A stretch of DNA of 64,000 bases from assembly GCA_947500385.1 (NCBI GenBank), contig CANMSA010000008.1:172123-236122 (forward strand), written 5' to 3'. Below the pieces are notes generated by a model. It made no database searches. It was not told the DNA's origin and saw nothing but the letters and a program-made list of their open reading frames with translations. How positions within the stretch are numbered: position 1 is the first letter of the stretch; every line of letters starts with the position of its first letter. This document shows positions 18,601 through 27,958 of this stretch, piece by piece. The translations under genes and the position numbers were made by a program. This stretch comes from an uncultured Flavobacteriaceae bacterium. GTDB taxonomy: Bacteria; Bacteroidota; Bacteroidia; Flavobacteriales; Flavobacteriaceae.

Positions 18601-18613
18601 CTAGCAGTATAAG

Positions 18614-19285
18614 TTAGGTTTCCTCTTCTAGATGTTTTATAACATTAATATTAAATACTTCCTTTGTATTATGATTATTTTCTAGAATAACTTTAGTATT
18701 TCCATCCCATTTATATTTAATGTAGTATACAAATTCTCCAAAAAAAGATTCTTTCTTTATCAAAAGCTTCCTCCTCTGTTCCTCCTTGTTTTTATTATAT
18801 AAGATATAGTAAAGCTTACATATTTTAATATCCCATTCACACCAAAAATTTATAAAGAATTTTCTATCGGGAGATACTTTGGGTTTTTTAGAAATAAAAA
18901 AGCCGTATTTCAAATCTCTTTCGATACAGTTATTATATGCATCTAAGAGACCGTTTATTTCCCAATTTTCCATATCTGCAATTTTCATCATACCATAATG
19001 CAGTACCTCCAATTGCATCTTTTTTTTGTCTAGAGAAGATTGTTTGAAATAGGTCTTAAAATCAAAATTGATATTGATTTGAATTACATTTGCTTGATTT
19101 GTTATCTTGTTTAAATCTGTACCCCAATCATTGTCTAAGCGTACTACGCATTTTCTTGTTTTAAATGTATTATAGGATTTTAAAGAAGACCAGTACAGTT
19201 CTGGGATAGGCCAAGATTCCTTATTAAATTTTTTCTCCTTGGGATGCTTAAATTTTGTTCTTAATTCTATTTGAGTAAGTTTCAT
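18614..19285 (-). CDS. putative immunity protein for the adjacent Rhs toxin
   Basis: The 223-residue protein is lysine-rich, soluble and lacks a signal peptide. I recognise no family. It starts 3 nt after the stop of the Rhs gene on the same strand, the standard position of the immunity gene for a polymorphic toxin. Its base composition is visibly more A+T-rich than its neighbours, as is common for swapped toxin/immunity cassettes. Local features include WPIPELYWSSLKSY near residue 30 and EEQRRKLLIKKESFFGEFVY near 170. The immunity role is inferred from position. Confidence 0.6.
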   Translation of the reverse strand: MKLTQIELRTKFKHPKEKKFNKESWPIPELYWSSLKSYNTFKTRKCVVRLDNDWGTDLNKITNQANVIQININFDFKTYFKQSSLDKKKMQLEVLHYGMMKIADMENWEINGLLDAYNNCIERDLKYGFFISKKPKVSPDRKFFINFWCEWDIKICKLYYILYNKNKEEQRRKLLIKKESFFGEFVYYIKYKWDGNTKVILENNHNTKEVFNINVIKHLEEET

Positions 19286-19288
19286 AAA

Positions 19289-22200
19289 TTAACCTTTTGG
19301 TTTTGGCCTTATTTGATTAACAGGAGCTCTTTTATGTTTTTTGAAAAATTTATTTACTTTGTCTACCTCCCATTTTAAACCTTTTTTTCTATTGGGGATA
19401 TTATCTTTAAGTATTTCTCCTTTGGCGTTTGGGTTATTTTTATACTTTTTTCTTAGTTTTTGCAAAATTCTTGGTGATACTGTCCGGTTTTTAGTCAGTT
19501 TTTGTCCGCTAATGCCAAATTCAAGAGTCTCGCCAGTTTTTTCATCTTTGATACGATAACCATGTTGGGTTTTAGTGCTGTTCTTGTCATTACCATGAAC
19601 ACTCTTTGGTTTTGCTGTACTCTTAGGTTTAGGGGTTTTTCCTCCGCCTCTAGTCAAAGCTGGCAAGGTACTTAAAACCGCTGTCACTTTGGTACTAACT
19701 GCTACATCTGGATCTGCCACAGTGGCACCGGCGTTATCTACTGCATCAAATCCAAAAAATGATAATCCAGCAAAGGTTATATCTGCCACAATTGCACCTA
19801 ACGGGTCAATATCATATTGCACATCCGTTGCGGGGTTGATAAACCCTCCAAAATCAGCATCATTAAATAATCCTGTCCTTAACTCCGAGGTTATATGGTT
19901 GAAATTTGGGTCAATGGCAATTAGCGATGTCCCTAAATCGGTATTACCAGCTACGGGTTCTTCATTCGGTATGTCTACAGCATCAGGAATTTTTGGTGAT
20001 ATTTCTCCCTCTAAACCTTCCAATTCTATTTTCCACACAGGGTTGTTATGTGCAAATTGATACATGGAAATCGATAAAAAGTCTTCGCTAATGGGATCTA
20101 TTCCAAAGAACCTTCCTATTTCAGGAGCGTAGTTTCGGTATCGAAATGTGAGCCAATCGAGCCCTAGTTCCTTATTGATTTCCTGTCCTAGGTAAGTCTG
20201 ATAGTTGTTCTCCTTACCGTTGATGTTACTATTGTATCCCTTATGTTTAAGCCCAAAGGGATACGTATTTCTTTCTTGAAGTATTTCGGTGGCGGGTTCA
20301 ATCGAACCGTTACCATCGAAGTCGCTGTAAGTAAGTCGTATCGTACCTAGATGGTCAAAGTAGGAAAATGCATAATCGTAATCACCCGTTCCGTTCACTT
20401 CGATGTAGCCTTCCGAGTGGCTGAACTGTTTTAGGTTCCCGTTCTCATAGATAAAGTTACCGGCATAGTCCGTCTCAGATTGACCATTTTGGTCGTTTAC
20501 TATTTTTTTAACCTTACTTCCATCAGCACCATAAACATATCGTACGGTGCCATAATTGGCAACTGTTTGAATACTAACATAGGTTGGTAAATTCAGGTAG
20601 TTGTACTCGATGCCGTCCGCTGGTATTCCCTTATTGGCATCGGCTACCATGTTGCCGTTGGCATCATATTCATACTCAATTCCTGTATCTGCCAAATCCT
20701 TAAAACCATAAGCGGTGTTGCCATTGTCCTTGACCTTGCTTAGTTGATTGCTATGGTTTGAGTAACTATAGATAAGGTTGTCCATCCCCATAAAGTCAGT
20801 GCTATTCTGCCATCCGTTTCTATTGAGACTATTGATATTGCCATTTTTATCATAGGAATACTCCGTATTGAACTCTCCTGTGCCTGTATTCATATTATCC
20901 GTAAAACCGGCGGTCTTAATCCTGTTAAGGGCATCGTAGGAGTACCCGTACCCTCTTTTTATATCATCGTTTTTGGAGCGCCAGAGGGTCTCACTAATAT
21001 TCCCATTAAACAAGGGTGTGGCACCAATACTGGAAAGTTCCGTGATGTTGTAATTGATTTTAAAGGCAAAGAGATCGCCTCCCAAATTGTCTACATTGTT
21101 TAGTTGTTGAAGCCAACCTCGAATATTATAATCATAATCGATGGTTTGTAAGGGATTGGAGAGGGTATTGCCCAGTTTTTTTTGTTGCTGTTGCCCAAGG
21201 GCGTCGTACACATTTTGTACGAGCACTTCGGTATTCCCTGCCAAGGTCTGTGTTTGGGTTAACAAGCGGTCCATATGATCATAGTCGAATTCATCAATGG
21301 TAACTACATCAGCTTTTCCTGCTTTTTGATGGGTCGTTTTAACCTCTAGCGTTCGGCCTGAGAAATCCAATTTGGTCTCCATAATATCTGTGGTACCCAA
21401 ATACGCATTTTTTTTAGCCTCATAGATGACCCGCCCCTTCGCATCATACCCAAAGAGAGTGGTAATCCATAGGTACACGTTGTTGGTGGTTCCCAAAACG
21501 CGCACCCTACTACCGATTGGTAAATCGTTGGTATTTGAGGTAACCGATTGGCCATATACACTGCTAGGCAATGAAAGCCCCGCCTTGTTAAAGCTGTTGT
21601 TGTCGTAAAAATTGACTGTATGTATATCGGTGATATTGGTGGTCGGAAAGGCAGCATTGTTATATTCAACCGTGGTGCCGGCAATGGATGTTCCGTTTTT
21701 TGGGTTTACGTAGGTTTCGCTTGCTAAATTGGCCTCGTTTTGTAAAGTAGCACGATCCACATTCCGTACCATTTTTCCAGTATAGGCAATTCTACCAAAG
21801 GCATCGTATTTGGTAAACAACCAAGTGTTAGAAGCCTTTAAATTAGGGTCTTGTGTTAAAATGGGTTGGTCATTTTTATTGTATACGATGCTTTCCCAAA
21901 GGTTGTTTGGACCACCCTTTCCCGGCAACTTTTTTTCGATCATCCGATTCTTTTCATCGAATTTGTATTGATAGCAAAGTCCGTTTAAAATGGAAGTAGT
22001 AATGGTGGTATTGGAAGAAGCCTCCGGTGGGATTACGTAGGTAAGATTGTCATGGTCATCGTACACATAGTAGGTGTCGTGTTCTGCCTGATTGTTAATG
22101 CCAACAGCAGCATAGGTGCGTTTTAGGATGGTTCTTCCTCTTTTATCCAAAAACTCCTCAACCGTGTGGTTTTTGTTATTAACACCGCCACTGTGGTTTT

Positions 22201-23002
22201 CATCTCGAGTTACTGTTCTGGTAAGGGCATTTGCGGCATAGGTACCGCTCTCTCCTAATTGCGGATTTTGTGGGTTGTTATTTACAAAACTGACTTCGAA
22301 TTTTCGAACAGCATCTGCGGTAGTGTTCAATTTATAATCAAATTCTATTTCATTACCACCTCCCATGCGCCAATCGTGCCCTGGAGCCGCTTGTTTTAAT
22401 GGTCTGTTCAATACCGCATCTTCATAGGCGGTTTCTGAAAAAGGATTGGGATTACCAGTATCAAGATCTTCCCCATAATGGGATAGATAGAAGTTATTGA
22501 CCTGGCTCTCGGCATCGGAGCGGTAGAGCCCCAATTCGCCATCGGCTTTGTACGGCAGATAGTTCTTGAATGCCCTACCCACATTGTCGTACCCAATATG
22601 TGTGACCAGGTCCTGACGGCCCGGGGTAAAACGCAGGGCTATGTCTTGTTTTTGGCGCCCCAAGCCATCAAAATAGCTGATGTTTTCAATGACGTCGCCA
22701 CTACTTGCTATCTGGCTTGGATTGGTTAGTGGCGTTCTATAACTTCTGGTAAAAATATAATTATCTGTGGTCAGCATTGAGGGTAGGTACACCGTTTCGT
22801 CGATAGTGATCAATACGTTGCTCCCCAGTGTTAAATGGCTTGTAGGCAATATGGTAACACTGCGAGCAGCTTCCAGAGTAATGGGAATACTCGAAGGCTG
22901 TGCGGTATAGTCTTCTTCCACCCGGTCAATTTCGATTTGTGCCTGTCCAATATGGGCAAAAAGAAACAAGACGGACAGTGTTATGTATATATTTTTTAAC
23001 AT
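19289..23002 (-). CDS. Rhs-repeat polymorphic toxin with C-terminal nuclease-like domain
   Basis: The 1237-residue protein starts with a signal peptide (NIYITLSVLFLFAHIGQAQ) and an N-terminal region with YFDGLGRQKQDIALRFTPG, typical of Bacteroidetes Rhs proteins. YD/Rhs repeats follow (YDALNRIKTAGFTD; EYSYDKNGNINSLNRNGW; YEYDANGNMVADANKG) and an Rhs core ending near residue 995 (RYRNYAPEIGRFFGIDPI; YQFAHNNPV). A hydrophobic pre-toxin stretch lies near 1065-1090, then a variable basic C-terminus from about 1137. That end has HGYRIKDEKTGETLEFGISG and, near the terminus, KWEVDKVNKFFKKH then APVNQIRP. This pattern resembles URI/GIY-YIG-like toxin domains, but the match is from memory of the fold, not a search. 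Confidence 0.85.
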   Translation of the reverse strand: MLKNIYITLSVLFLFAHIGQAQIEIDRVEEDYTAQPSSIPITLEAARSVTILPTSHLTLGSNVLITIDETVYLPSMLTTDNYIFTRSYRTPLTNPSQIASSGDVIENISYFDGLGRQKQDIALRFTPGRQDLVTHIGYDNVGRAFKNYLPYKADGELGLYRSDAESQVNNFYLSHYGEDLDTGNPNPFSETAYEDAVLNRPLKQAAPGHDWRMGGGNEIEFDYKLNTTADAVRKFEVSFVNNNPQNPQLGESGTYAANALTRTVTRDENHSGGVNNKNHTVEEFLDKRGRTILKRTYAAVGINNQAEHDTYYVYDDHDNLTYVIPPEASSNTTITTSILNGLCYQYKFDEKNRMIEKKLPGKGGPNNLWESIVYNKNDQPILTQDPNLKASNTWLFTKYDAFGRIAYTGKMVRNVDRATLQNEANLASETYVNPKNGTSIAGTTVEYNNAAFPTTNITDIHTVNFYDNNSFNKAGLSLPSSVYGQSVTSNTNDLPIGSRVRVLGTTNNVYLWITTLFGYDAKGRVIYEAKKNAYLGTTDIMETKLDFSGRTLEVKTTHQKAGKADVVTIDEFDYDHMDRLLTQTQTLAGNTEVLVQNVYDALGQQQQKKLGNTLSNPLQTIDYDYNIRGWLQQLNNVDNLGGDLFAFKINYNITELSSIGATPLFNGNISETLWRSKNDDIKRGYGYSYDALNRIKTAGFTDNMNTGTGEFNTEYSYDKNGNINSLNRNGWQNSTDFMGMDNLIYSYSNHSNQLSKVKDNGNTAYGFKDLADTGIEYEYDANGNMVADANKGIPADGIEYNYLNLPTYVSIQTVANYGTVRYVYGADGSKVKKIVNDQNGQSETDYAGNFIYENGNLKQFSHSEGYIEVNGTGDYDYAFSYFDHLGTIRLTYSDFDGNGSIEPATEILQERNTYPFGLKHKGYNSNINGKENNYQTYLGQEINKELGLDWLTFRYRNYAPEIGRFFGIDPISEDFLSISMYQFAHNNPVWKIELEGLEGEISPKIPDAVDIPNEEPVAGNTDLGTSLIAIDPNFNHITSELRTGLFNDADFGGFINPATDVQYDIDPLGAIVADITFAGLSFFGFDAVDNAGATVADPDVAVSTKVTAVLSTLPALTRGGGKTPKPKSTAKPKSVHGNDKNSTKTQHGYRIKDEKTGETLEFGISGQKLTKNRTVSPRILQKLRKKYKNNPNAKGEILKDNIPNRKKGLKWEVDKVNKFFKKHKRAPVNQIRPKPKG

Positions 23003-23027
23003 AGTGCTACTTTAAATGGTTAGTGGT

Positions 23028-26000
23028 TTATTGTTGGGGAATATCGCCGCCGCCGTCTTCACAGGGGCTGTTGTTGCTTCTGATAATTCTAGTTGAAGTA
23101 AGGCCATTACTGGTGGTCACTAACTTTACATATTTAAAGGTGGTGCAGGAAACCGTCATGGAATAGGTCGAGGCCGTTCCCGAGACCGTTGACTCAAAAT
23201 TAGTACTGCTTGTACCTATACCGTTATACCACTTGTAAACGTAGTTACCGTTGCCACCACTGGCATTTGAGATAAAGGTTTGGCTGGTATCGGTAGAAAT
23301 ACCATAGGTGACATTCACGATCAATTGGGTAGAAGAGCTACCATTGCCATTGTACTGATTAAGGTATTGGTATTGGTGTTCTGTTATTAGGTGATTATCG
23401 GCATCTTTTACATATTGTAACCTATTAAAAAAATCATAGGTGTAATACATCGTGTAATTCCTAGAATCAGTGGTACTTGTTACTCCTATTAAGGGGCGGT
23501 AGGTAAAAGAAGTCACTTTGGCTGCTGATAACGATGAATGGGTACGTAGCTTATTGATTTCGTTTCGCAGCGCGGCATCATCTGGACTGCTAGCATTGAT
23601 CAAAGAGGTATTAAGCCCTATTGCGCTTGCGGTAATATCATCATAAGTCGCATTGACCGCTTTGGCAACCGGGTAACGGTCGCCATACCCCCATAGGATA
23701 CTAATGGGTACATTATCGTTGCCATGGTATTGCAACACATTCCCAAAAGCATCATACCGATCTATAATAAGATTGGTATAGGTATTGAGGTTTTTTTTCT
23801 GAAAATTGGTTTGCTTTGGTAGGGGTGTTCCTCCATTGTTAACATATCCAGAGGTATTGTAACCAAACAATCGTTCTTCACGATTTAGTTGCTGATTGTT
23901 GATATGGTTCGTTTTTTCAATATAACCGGCAATCTGGTTGTTTTGTACAAAAACATTGTTGACTGTACCAGAAAGATCAAAAGGATAATCAAAGGTGGTT
24001 TTGGCAACGTCTCCGTTGCTTAAGGTAGTAGTTTCCTGTCTTAATAAGGTTGGTTTTTCTAGGGTGTAGTCATAGTTCGTTACTATCTTATGTTCATTGG
24101 AACCATCGAAAGTGGTTACCGTAGATTGGGTCAAACGATAGTTGCCATTGGTTTCATTATACCTGCTTATATCAAATTTTATATCAGATCGCACGTACTG
24201 ACTTGATTGTGCCACAGGATCGTAATCGTAGTAATCGAATCTAAATAGTTTGTCGAATTTGTATCCTTTGGCGCTTAAAACCGTAGATTGGTTTTTTTCT
24301 TCATACACATTGTTGATTTGGTATGTTTTTGCTCCTGAAGGACTTTTCACAACCTGTTCCAATAACATCCCCCTTTGATAAGCCTTTTTGTTCGACGGAG
24401 GCCCATAAGGCTTTCCTAACGGGTTCAGATAGTCAATAATTTGCCCATTGGGCGTGTTAGGAGGGAAATTGGAAAGAATAAAATTGAAATAATCAGTACT
24501 CTGGCGTTCATCGGGATTGGTCAATAAATCGGTATACTTGTTAATCTCTTTGGTGCCATCGGTAAATTCCACTATGACCTCACCATAGCCTATGTTTGAA
24601 CCATTTAGGTCGAATAATTCGTTTTGGGAAGAGGATCTTATAAAAACACCTCCACAAGGGTTTGGTTGCGTACTGCCATCGGGAAAATTAAGTGTTTCCC
24701 ATATTAATACGTCATTTGAATATATCGGTCGGTTATACTCCGTGCCACTGCTTACTGTTGTGTTCTCCTTTTCGTACTTATAGTTTGTGATTACGGGATT
24801 TCCGTTTTTATCATTATCTTCAATTGACAATACCCGTAAACCTCCTGTAATTGTATTTACAGCGCCATTTTGATATTCATTTAAACCGTATGTAAAAGAT
24901 GTGAAACCGCCAGTGGCGTAGGTGATTTTGGTTAAAACATTGGATTTTGTTGCAGTCTCATTGGGGATTCTATGTATGTTGATATCTTCCGGCGCGGTCC
25001 TAGAAATAAAATCAGTTTGGCTATTGGCATTGTAGTACCCCCAATGATCTATTTCTGGGGAATCTCGTCTTGGCAGCTTGTTTGTGTTATACGTAAATTC
25101 ATATTTTCTAATATACCTTTCGAAAGGATATTTTTCGTCTATACTTTCTAGCTTAAGCCTTTTGCATTCCGGAGCGTTGCAGTTTTCTTTTGAACTAAAA
25201 TAGTCTTGGTTTAGTTTCACAGTTTTGATAAGCGCACCATTGTGACTCCGCAAAACCATCTCACTAATGCGGTTGCCAAAGGCAAGATCCTCTCGACCTG
25301 CGATACTAGTAAAATTTATATAACCATATCGTGAGGTGATTTTTTCAAGAACCAAAGGAGCAAATACCTTTGTTTCAGTTGATATAGTACCGAAGCCGGT
25401 CCCGCATGATAAGTCGCCATATTGTTCTATCGTACTGTTATAGGAGATCTGTGCCCCTTTTTTATACTCGAAGGAAATCATTTCCCCTGTGGGGCTTTCA
25501 ATTGACGATAGGAACCAGGAAGATACATAACGCTCTGTACTACCTGCGCTCAAACCCGTAGTCAAAGATTCGCTTTCTTCCTGCTCATCAGTAGTAACAC
25601 CAAATTTAAATTTGGTACCGCTTTTATCGATGATGGTCCAATAGTTATTCGTGCTCAAAGGGCCTATTGCGGGCAATATTTTTAGATCCTCTTGGGGTGT
25701 TTGAATAACCGCTCCATTGGCGTCCATAACAAACCTGCCGGAAAATCCTAAAAAGTTAAAATAATAAACATCAGGTTCTGAATCCCACCCTAAAGGGTCC
25801 TGCAATGTGGTGGGTGCTGTTTGGCTGGTACCATATTGTAGAAACTGGTTATTGGTCCATGCGGCATAATCAGTATTGTTGATTAACAGCCCCCTTCTGT
25901 TGGCGCCTAGGTAGCCATCAAAATGCTCATCATACCTACCTCGTACTACTCTTGTGATGGCGCCTCCTGCGTTAAGGGTCCATCCCAAACCTACAGAGCT

Positions 26001-26261
26001 TGATATTTCATTCACTTTATTTCCAGCTGAATGATAGCTCAGAGAAATGGGGATACTAATATCTTTTCCCTTTAACTCCATTATGGGAAGATCAATGTTT
26101 GGTATTCCAGTATAATGACTGACGGGAATTTTGGCATACTCTGCCATGGCACTGGCCTCCGGGGAAGGAGGGAATATGTTATCAATTTCCCCTAGGTTTT
26201 GTCCTGTAATCCCCTGGTATGTGAACAACGAACAGAGCAAAATTTTTAAATAATTTTTCAT
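23028..26261 (-). CDS. large YD/Rhs-family-like secreted protein
   Basis: The 1077-residue protein has a signal peptide and a conserved Bacteroidetes start (SPEASAMAEYAKIPVSHYTG; SYHSAGNKVNEISSSVGLGW). The middle is beta-rich like the spv/TcaC or Rhs-shell proteins. The end of the shell has YTYDFFNRLQYVKDADNHLI and EHQYQYLNQYN, matching a YD repeat, and a short Ig-like tail follows. It lacks a toxin C-terminus. It overlaps the upstream fibre-like gene by 4 nt and precedes the toxin gene by 25 nt, so it probably builds or exports the shell together with it, comparable to a B-component. That role is inferred. Confidence 0.75.
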   Translation of the reverse strand: MKNYLKILLCSLFTYQGITGQNLGEIDNIFPPSPEASAMAEYAKIPVSHYTGIPNIDLPIMELKGKDISIPISLSYHSAGNKVNEISSSVGLGWTLNAGGAITRVVRGRYDEHFDGYLGANRRGLLINNTDYAAWTNNQFLQYGTSQTAPTTLQDPLGWDSEPDVYYFNFLGFSGRFVMDANGAVIQTPQEDLKILPAIGPLSTNNYWTIIDKSGTKFKFGVTTDEQEESESLTTGLSAGSTERYVSSWFLSSIESPTGEMISFEYKKGAQISYNSTIEQYGDLSCGTGFGTISTETKVFAPLVLEKITSRYGYINFTSIAGREDLAFGNRISEMVLRSHNGALIKTVKLNQDYFSSKENCNAPECKRLKLESIDEKYPFERYIRKYEFTYNTNKLPRRDSPEIDHWGYYNANSQTDFISRTAPEDINIHRIPNETATKSNVLTKITYATGGFTSFTYGLNEYQNGAVNTITGGLRVLSIEDNDKNGNPVITNYKYEKENTTVSSGTEYNRPIYSNDVLIWETLNFPDGSTQPNPCGGVFIRSSSQNELFDLNGSNIGYGEVIVEFTDGTKEINKYTDLLTNPDERQSTDYFNFILSNFPPNTPNGQIIDYLNPLGKPYGPPSNKKAYQRGMLLEQVVKSPSGAKTYQINNVYEEKNQSTVLSAKGYKFDKLFRFDYYDYDPVAQSSQYVRSDIKFDISRYNETNGNYRLTQSTVTTFDGSNEHKIVTNYDYTLEKPTLLRQETTTLSNGDVAKTTFDYPFDLSGTVNNVFVQNNQIAGYIEKTNHINNQQLNREERLFGYNTSGYVNNGGTPLPKQTNFQKKNLNTYTNLIIDRYDAFGNVLQYHGNDNVPISILWGYGDRYPVAKAVNATYDDITASAIGLNTSLINASSPDDAALRNEINKLRTHSSLSAAKVTSFTYRPLIGVTSTTDSRNYTMYYTYDFFNRLQYVKDADNHLITEHQYQYLNQYNGNGSSSTQLIVNVTYGISTDTSQTFISNASGGNGNYVYKWYNGIGTSSTNFESTVSGTASTYSMTVSCTTFKYVKLVTTSNGLTSTRIIRSNNSPCEDGGGDIPQQ

Positions 26262-27958
26262 TCTTGATCGGTATTTATAGATTGTTCTAGTTTTATGATT
26301 CTTGCGATAAGCCTCTGGTAATCTTCTTTATCTGCCGTGGGCTTTTCTTTTTCGGTCTCCAGTTCACGTATTCTGTTTTCTTGCTCCAATATATACAGCG
26401 TCAACTCCTCAATTTTTTCGAGTAATTTCATATTCATCGTGCCAAGATCTATCCCTTTATCCTCCATTTCCTTGGCGGCGGGGATATTGGGAAGGTGCCC
26501 GTGTGCAGCGATATATTTTCTGATTTCTTCCAAAGTGCGAAGCTTGTAATCAGCCTTAAAGACGTAGTCGGGGCCGGGAACGGAAAGGTCTACTTTTACC
26601 TCCTCGGCATGAATGCGACCCTTTACTGTCAGTGGGGCGTCGGGGTTTGAAGTGCCTATGCCCACTCGACCGCCTGTTGAAGTTGGTTTGATTGTCATGG
26701 CAAGTTGCTCATTATTAAAGCCGTATTCACCATAGAAATTAAGGCCAGTAATATTAGTAGAGAATTTAGTTGCTTCCACTGTGGGGCCAACATGATTTGA
26801 AAACCCAAATTTAATAGCAGCAGTACCAGTATTGTCTGTTGAGCTATAAGAGGTATTCCTAATCAAGAGTGTAGGTTCCGTTGAATCAGCGCCGGATACT
26901 GATAGGGTATTTTGCGGGTTGTTAGTGCCGATTCCTACTCGCCCGTTTAGTAACGTCATAGTTTCTATTGAGCCGCCGTTGTACGTATTGAATTGCATCC
27001 CAGTTTTTTGGGAAGTACTTCCTCTACGAATTAAAATTTCCGCCGCTCTTGAATTTACATCGGTTGTAAAACGAAGCCCACTATTATGAGTTGAATTGTT
27101 CGTATTTTGGTTACTTTTTATTAAAAATTTACCTGCTTGTAGGTGTAGCTTTTCTAAGGGGTCGGTAGTGTCAATTCCTACGTTACCACCAAAAATAGAT
27201 GGTTGCCCATTCGCCCGTATTTTGGTATCGCTTCCTAATTGAAGAAAGCCATATTGCCCTTGGGCGTTATCGGCAATGTTCATATAAATAATCTCGGAAT
27301 TGTTTGCTCGCGATATCCGAAGCCCTTGGTCTATATTTCCAGATGCTGTCTGCCTTACTTCGAGGGTAGCGGTTGGCGTATTCAAACCGATACCGACCCG
27401 CCCGGTGCTGAAATTTATGTCATTCCCATTACTGTTCCAAGCACCGGAGCCACCACTGCTACTCCCACCGCCATTACTTGTTAGGTTGCCAAAGGCTTCC
27501 AACTCGGCCAAAGAAAGTATTTTGTTGCTTCCTTCGTGGTACACCAAAATATACCTGCCCGAAACACCAATGTTGTTGAACTGTTGAAAATCACCCGTAG
27601 CAAGGATACCTACATAGGTATAATCTTGAGGGTCGGAAGAATCCGTATTGCCGATATAAATCTTCGCCCCTACAATTCTGGTTGAGCAGCAGTTCGTTCT
27701 GTTGTATATATCTATTTTATCTATGGTGTATTCGTTCTGTAAATCGAGCTTCCACCACGGATTTGTTTCCGAATTGGTGTGTGTTATGGAATTGTCGGAG
27801 TAAAGGCCGCTCCTGTTTCCGTCAACGGCATTCAGAGCTTCATAGGAATATCCCGAATTATAAGTGGTGGATTGGGTAGCTGCCTTGCCCTGCGCAATGT
27901 TTTGACAAAAAATAGGTGTTACCGAAAGGGCTAGAAATAAGAATAGTAGAATCTTCAT
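26258..27958 (-). CDS. fibre-like protein with F5/8 type C-like head and conserved C-terminal coiled-coil domain
   Basis: The 566-residue protein has a signal peptide and then a discoidin-like domain (KAATQSTTYNSGYSYEALNA; NPWWKLDLQNEYTIDKIDIY; GRYILVYHEG). The body has phage tail-fibre-like repeats (GRVGIGLNTPTATLEVRQ; GNVGIDTTDPLEKLHL; VGIGTSNPDAPLTVKG). The C-terminal region, YKLRTLEEIRKYIAAHGHLP, IPAAKEMEDKGIDLG and a coiled coil, is the Bacteroidetes trimerisation/chaperone-like tail. The last 330 residues are closely related to those of the upstream gene. It overlaps both neighbours by 4 nt, placing it in the Rhs operon, perhaps as a surface adhesin. Confidence 0.78.
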   Translation of the reverse strand: MKILLFLFLALSVTPIFCQNIAQGKAATQSTTYNSGYSYEALNAVDGNRSGLYSDNSITHTNSETNPWWKLDLQNEYTIDKIDIYNRTNCCSTRIVGAKIYIGNTDSSDPQDYTYVGILATGDFQQFNNIGVSGRYILVYHEGSNKILSLAELEAFGNLTSNGGGSSSGGSGAWNSNGNDINFSTGRVGIGLNTPTATLEVRQTASGNIDQGLRISRANNSEIIYMNIADNAQGQYGFLQLGSDTKIRANGQPSIFGGNVGIDTTDPLEKLHLQAGKFLIKSNQNTNNSTHNSGLRFTTDVNSRAAEILIRRGSTSQKTGMQFNTYNGGSIETMTLLNGRVGIGTNNPQNTLSVSGADSTEPTLLIRNTSYSSTDNTGTAAIKFGFSNHVGPTVEATKFSTNITGLNFYGEYGFNNEQLAMTIKPTSTGGRVGIGTSNPDAPLTVKGRIHAEEVKVDLSVPGPDYVFKADYKLRTLEEIRKYIAAHGHLPNIPAAKEMEDKGIDLGTMNMKLLEKIEELTLYILEQENRIRELETEKEKPTADKEDYQRLIARIIKLEQSINTDQE

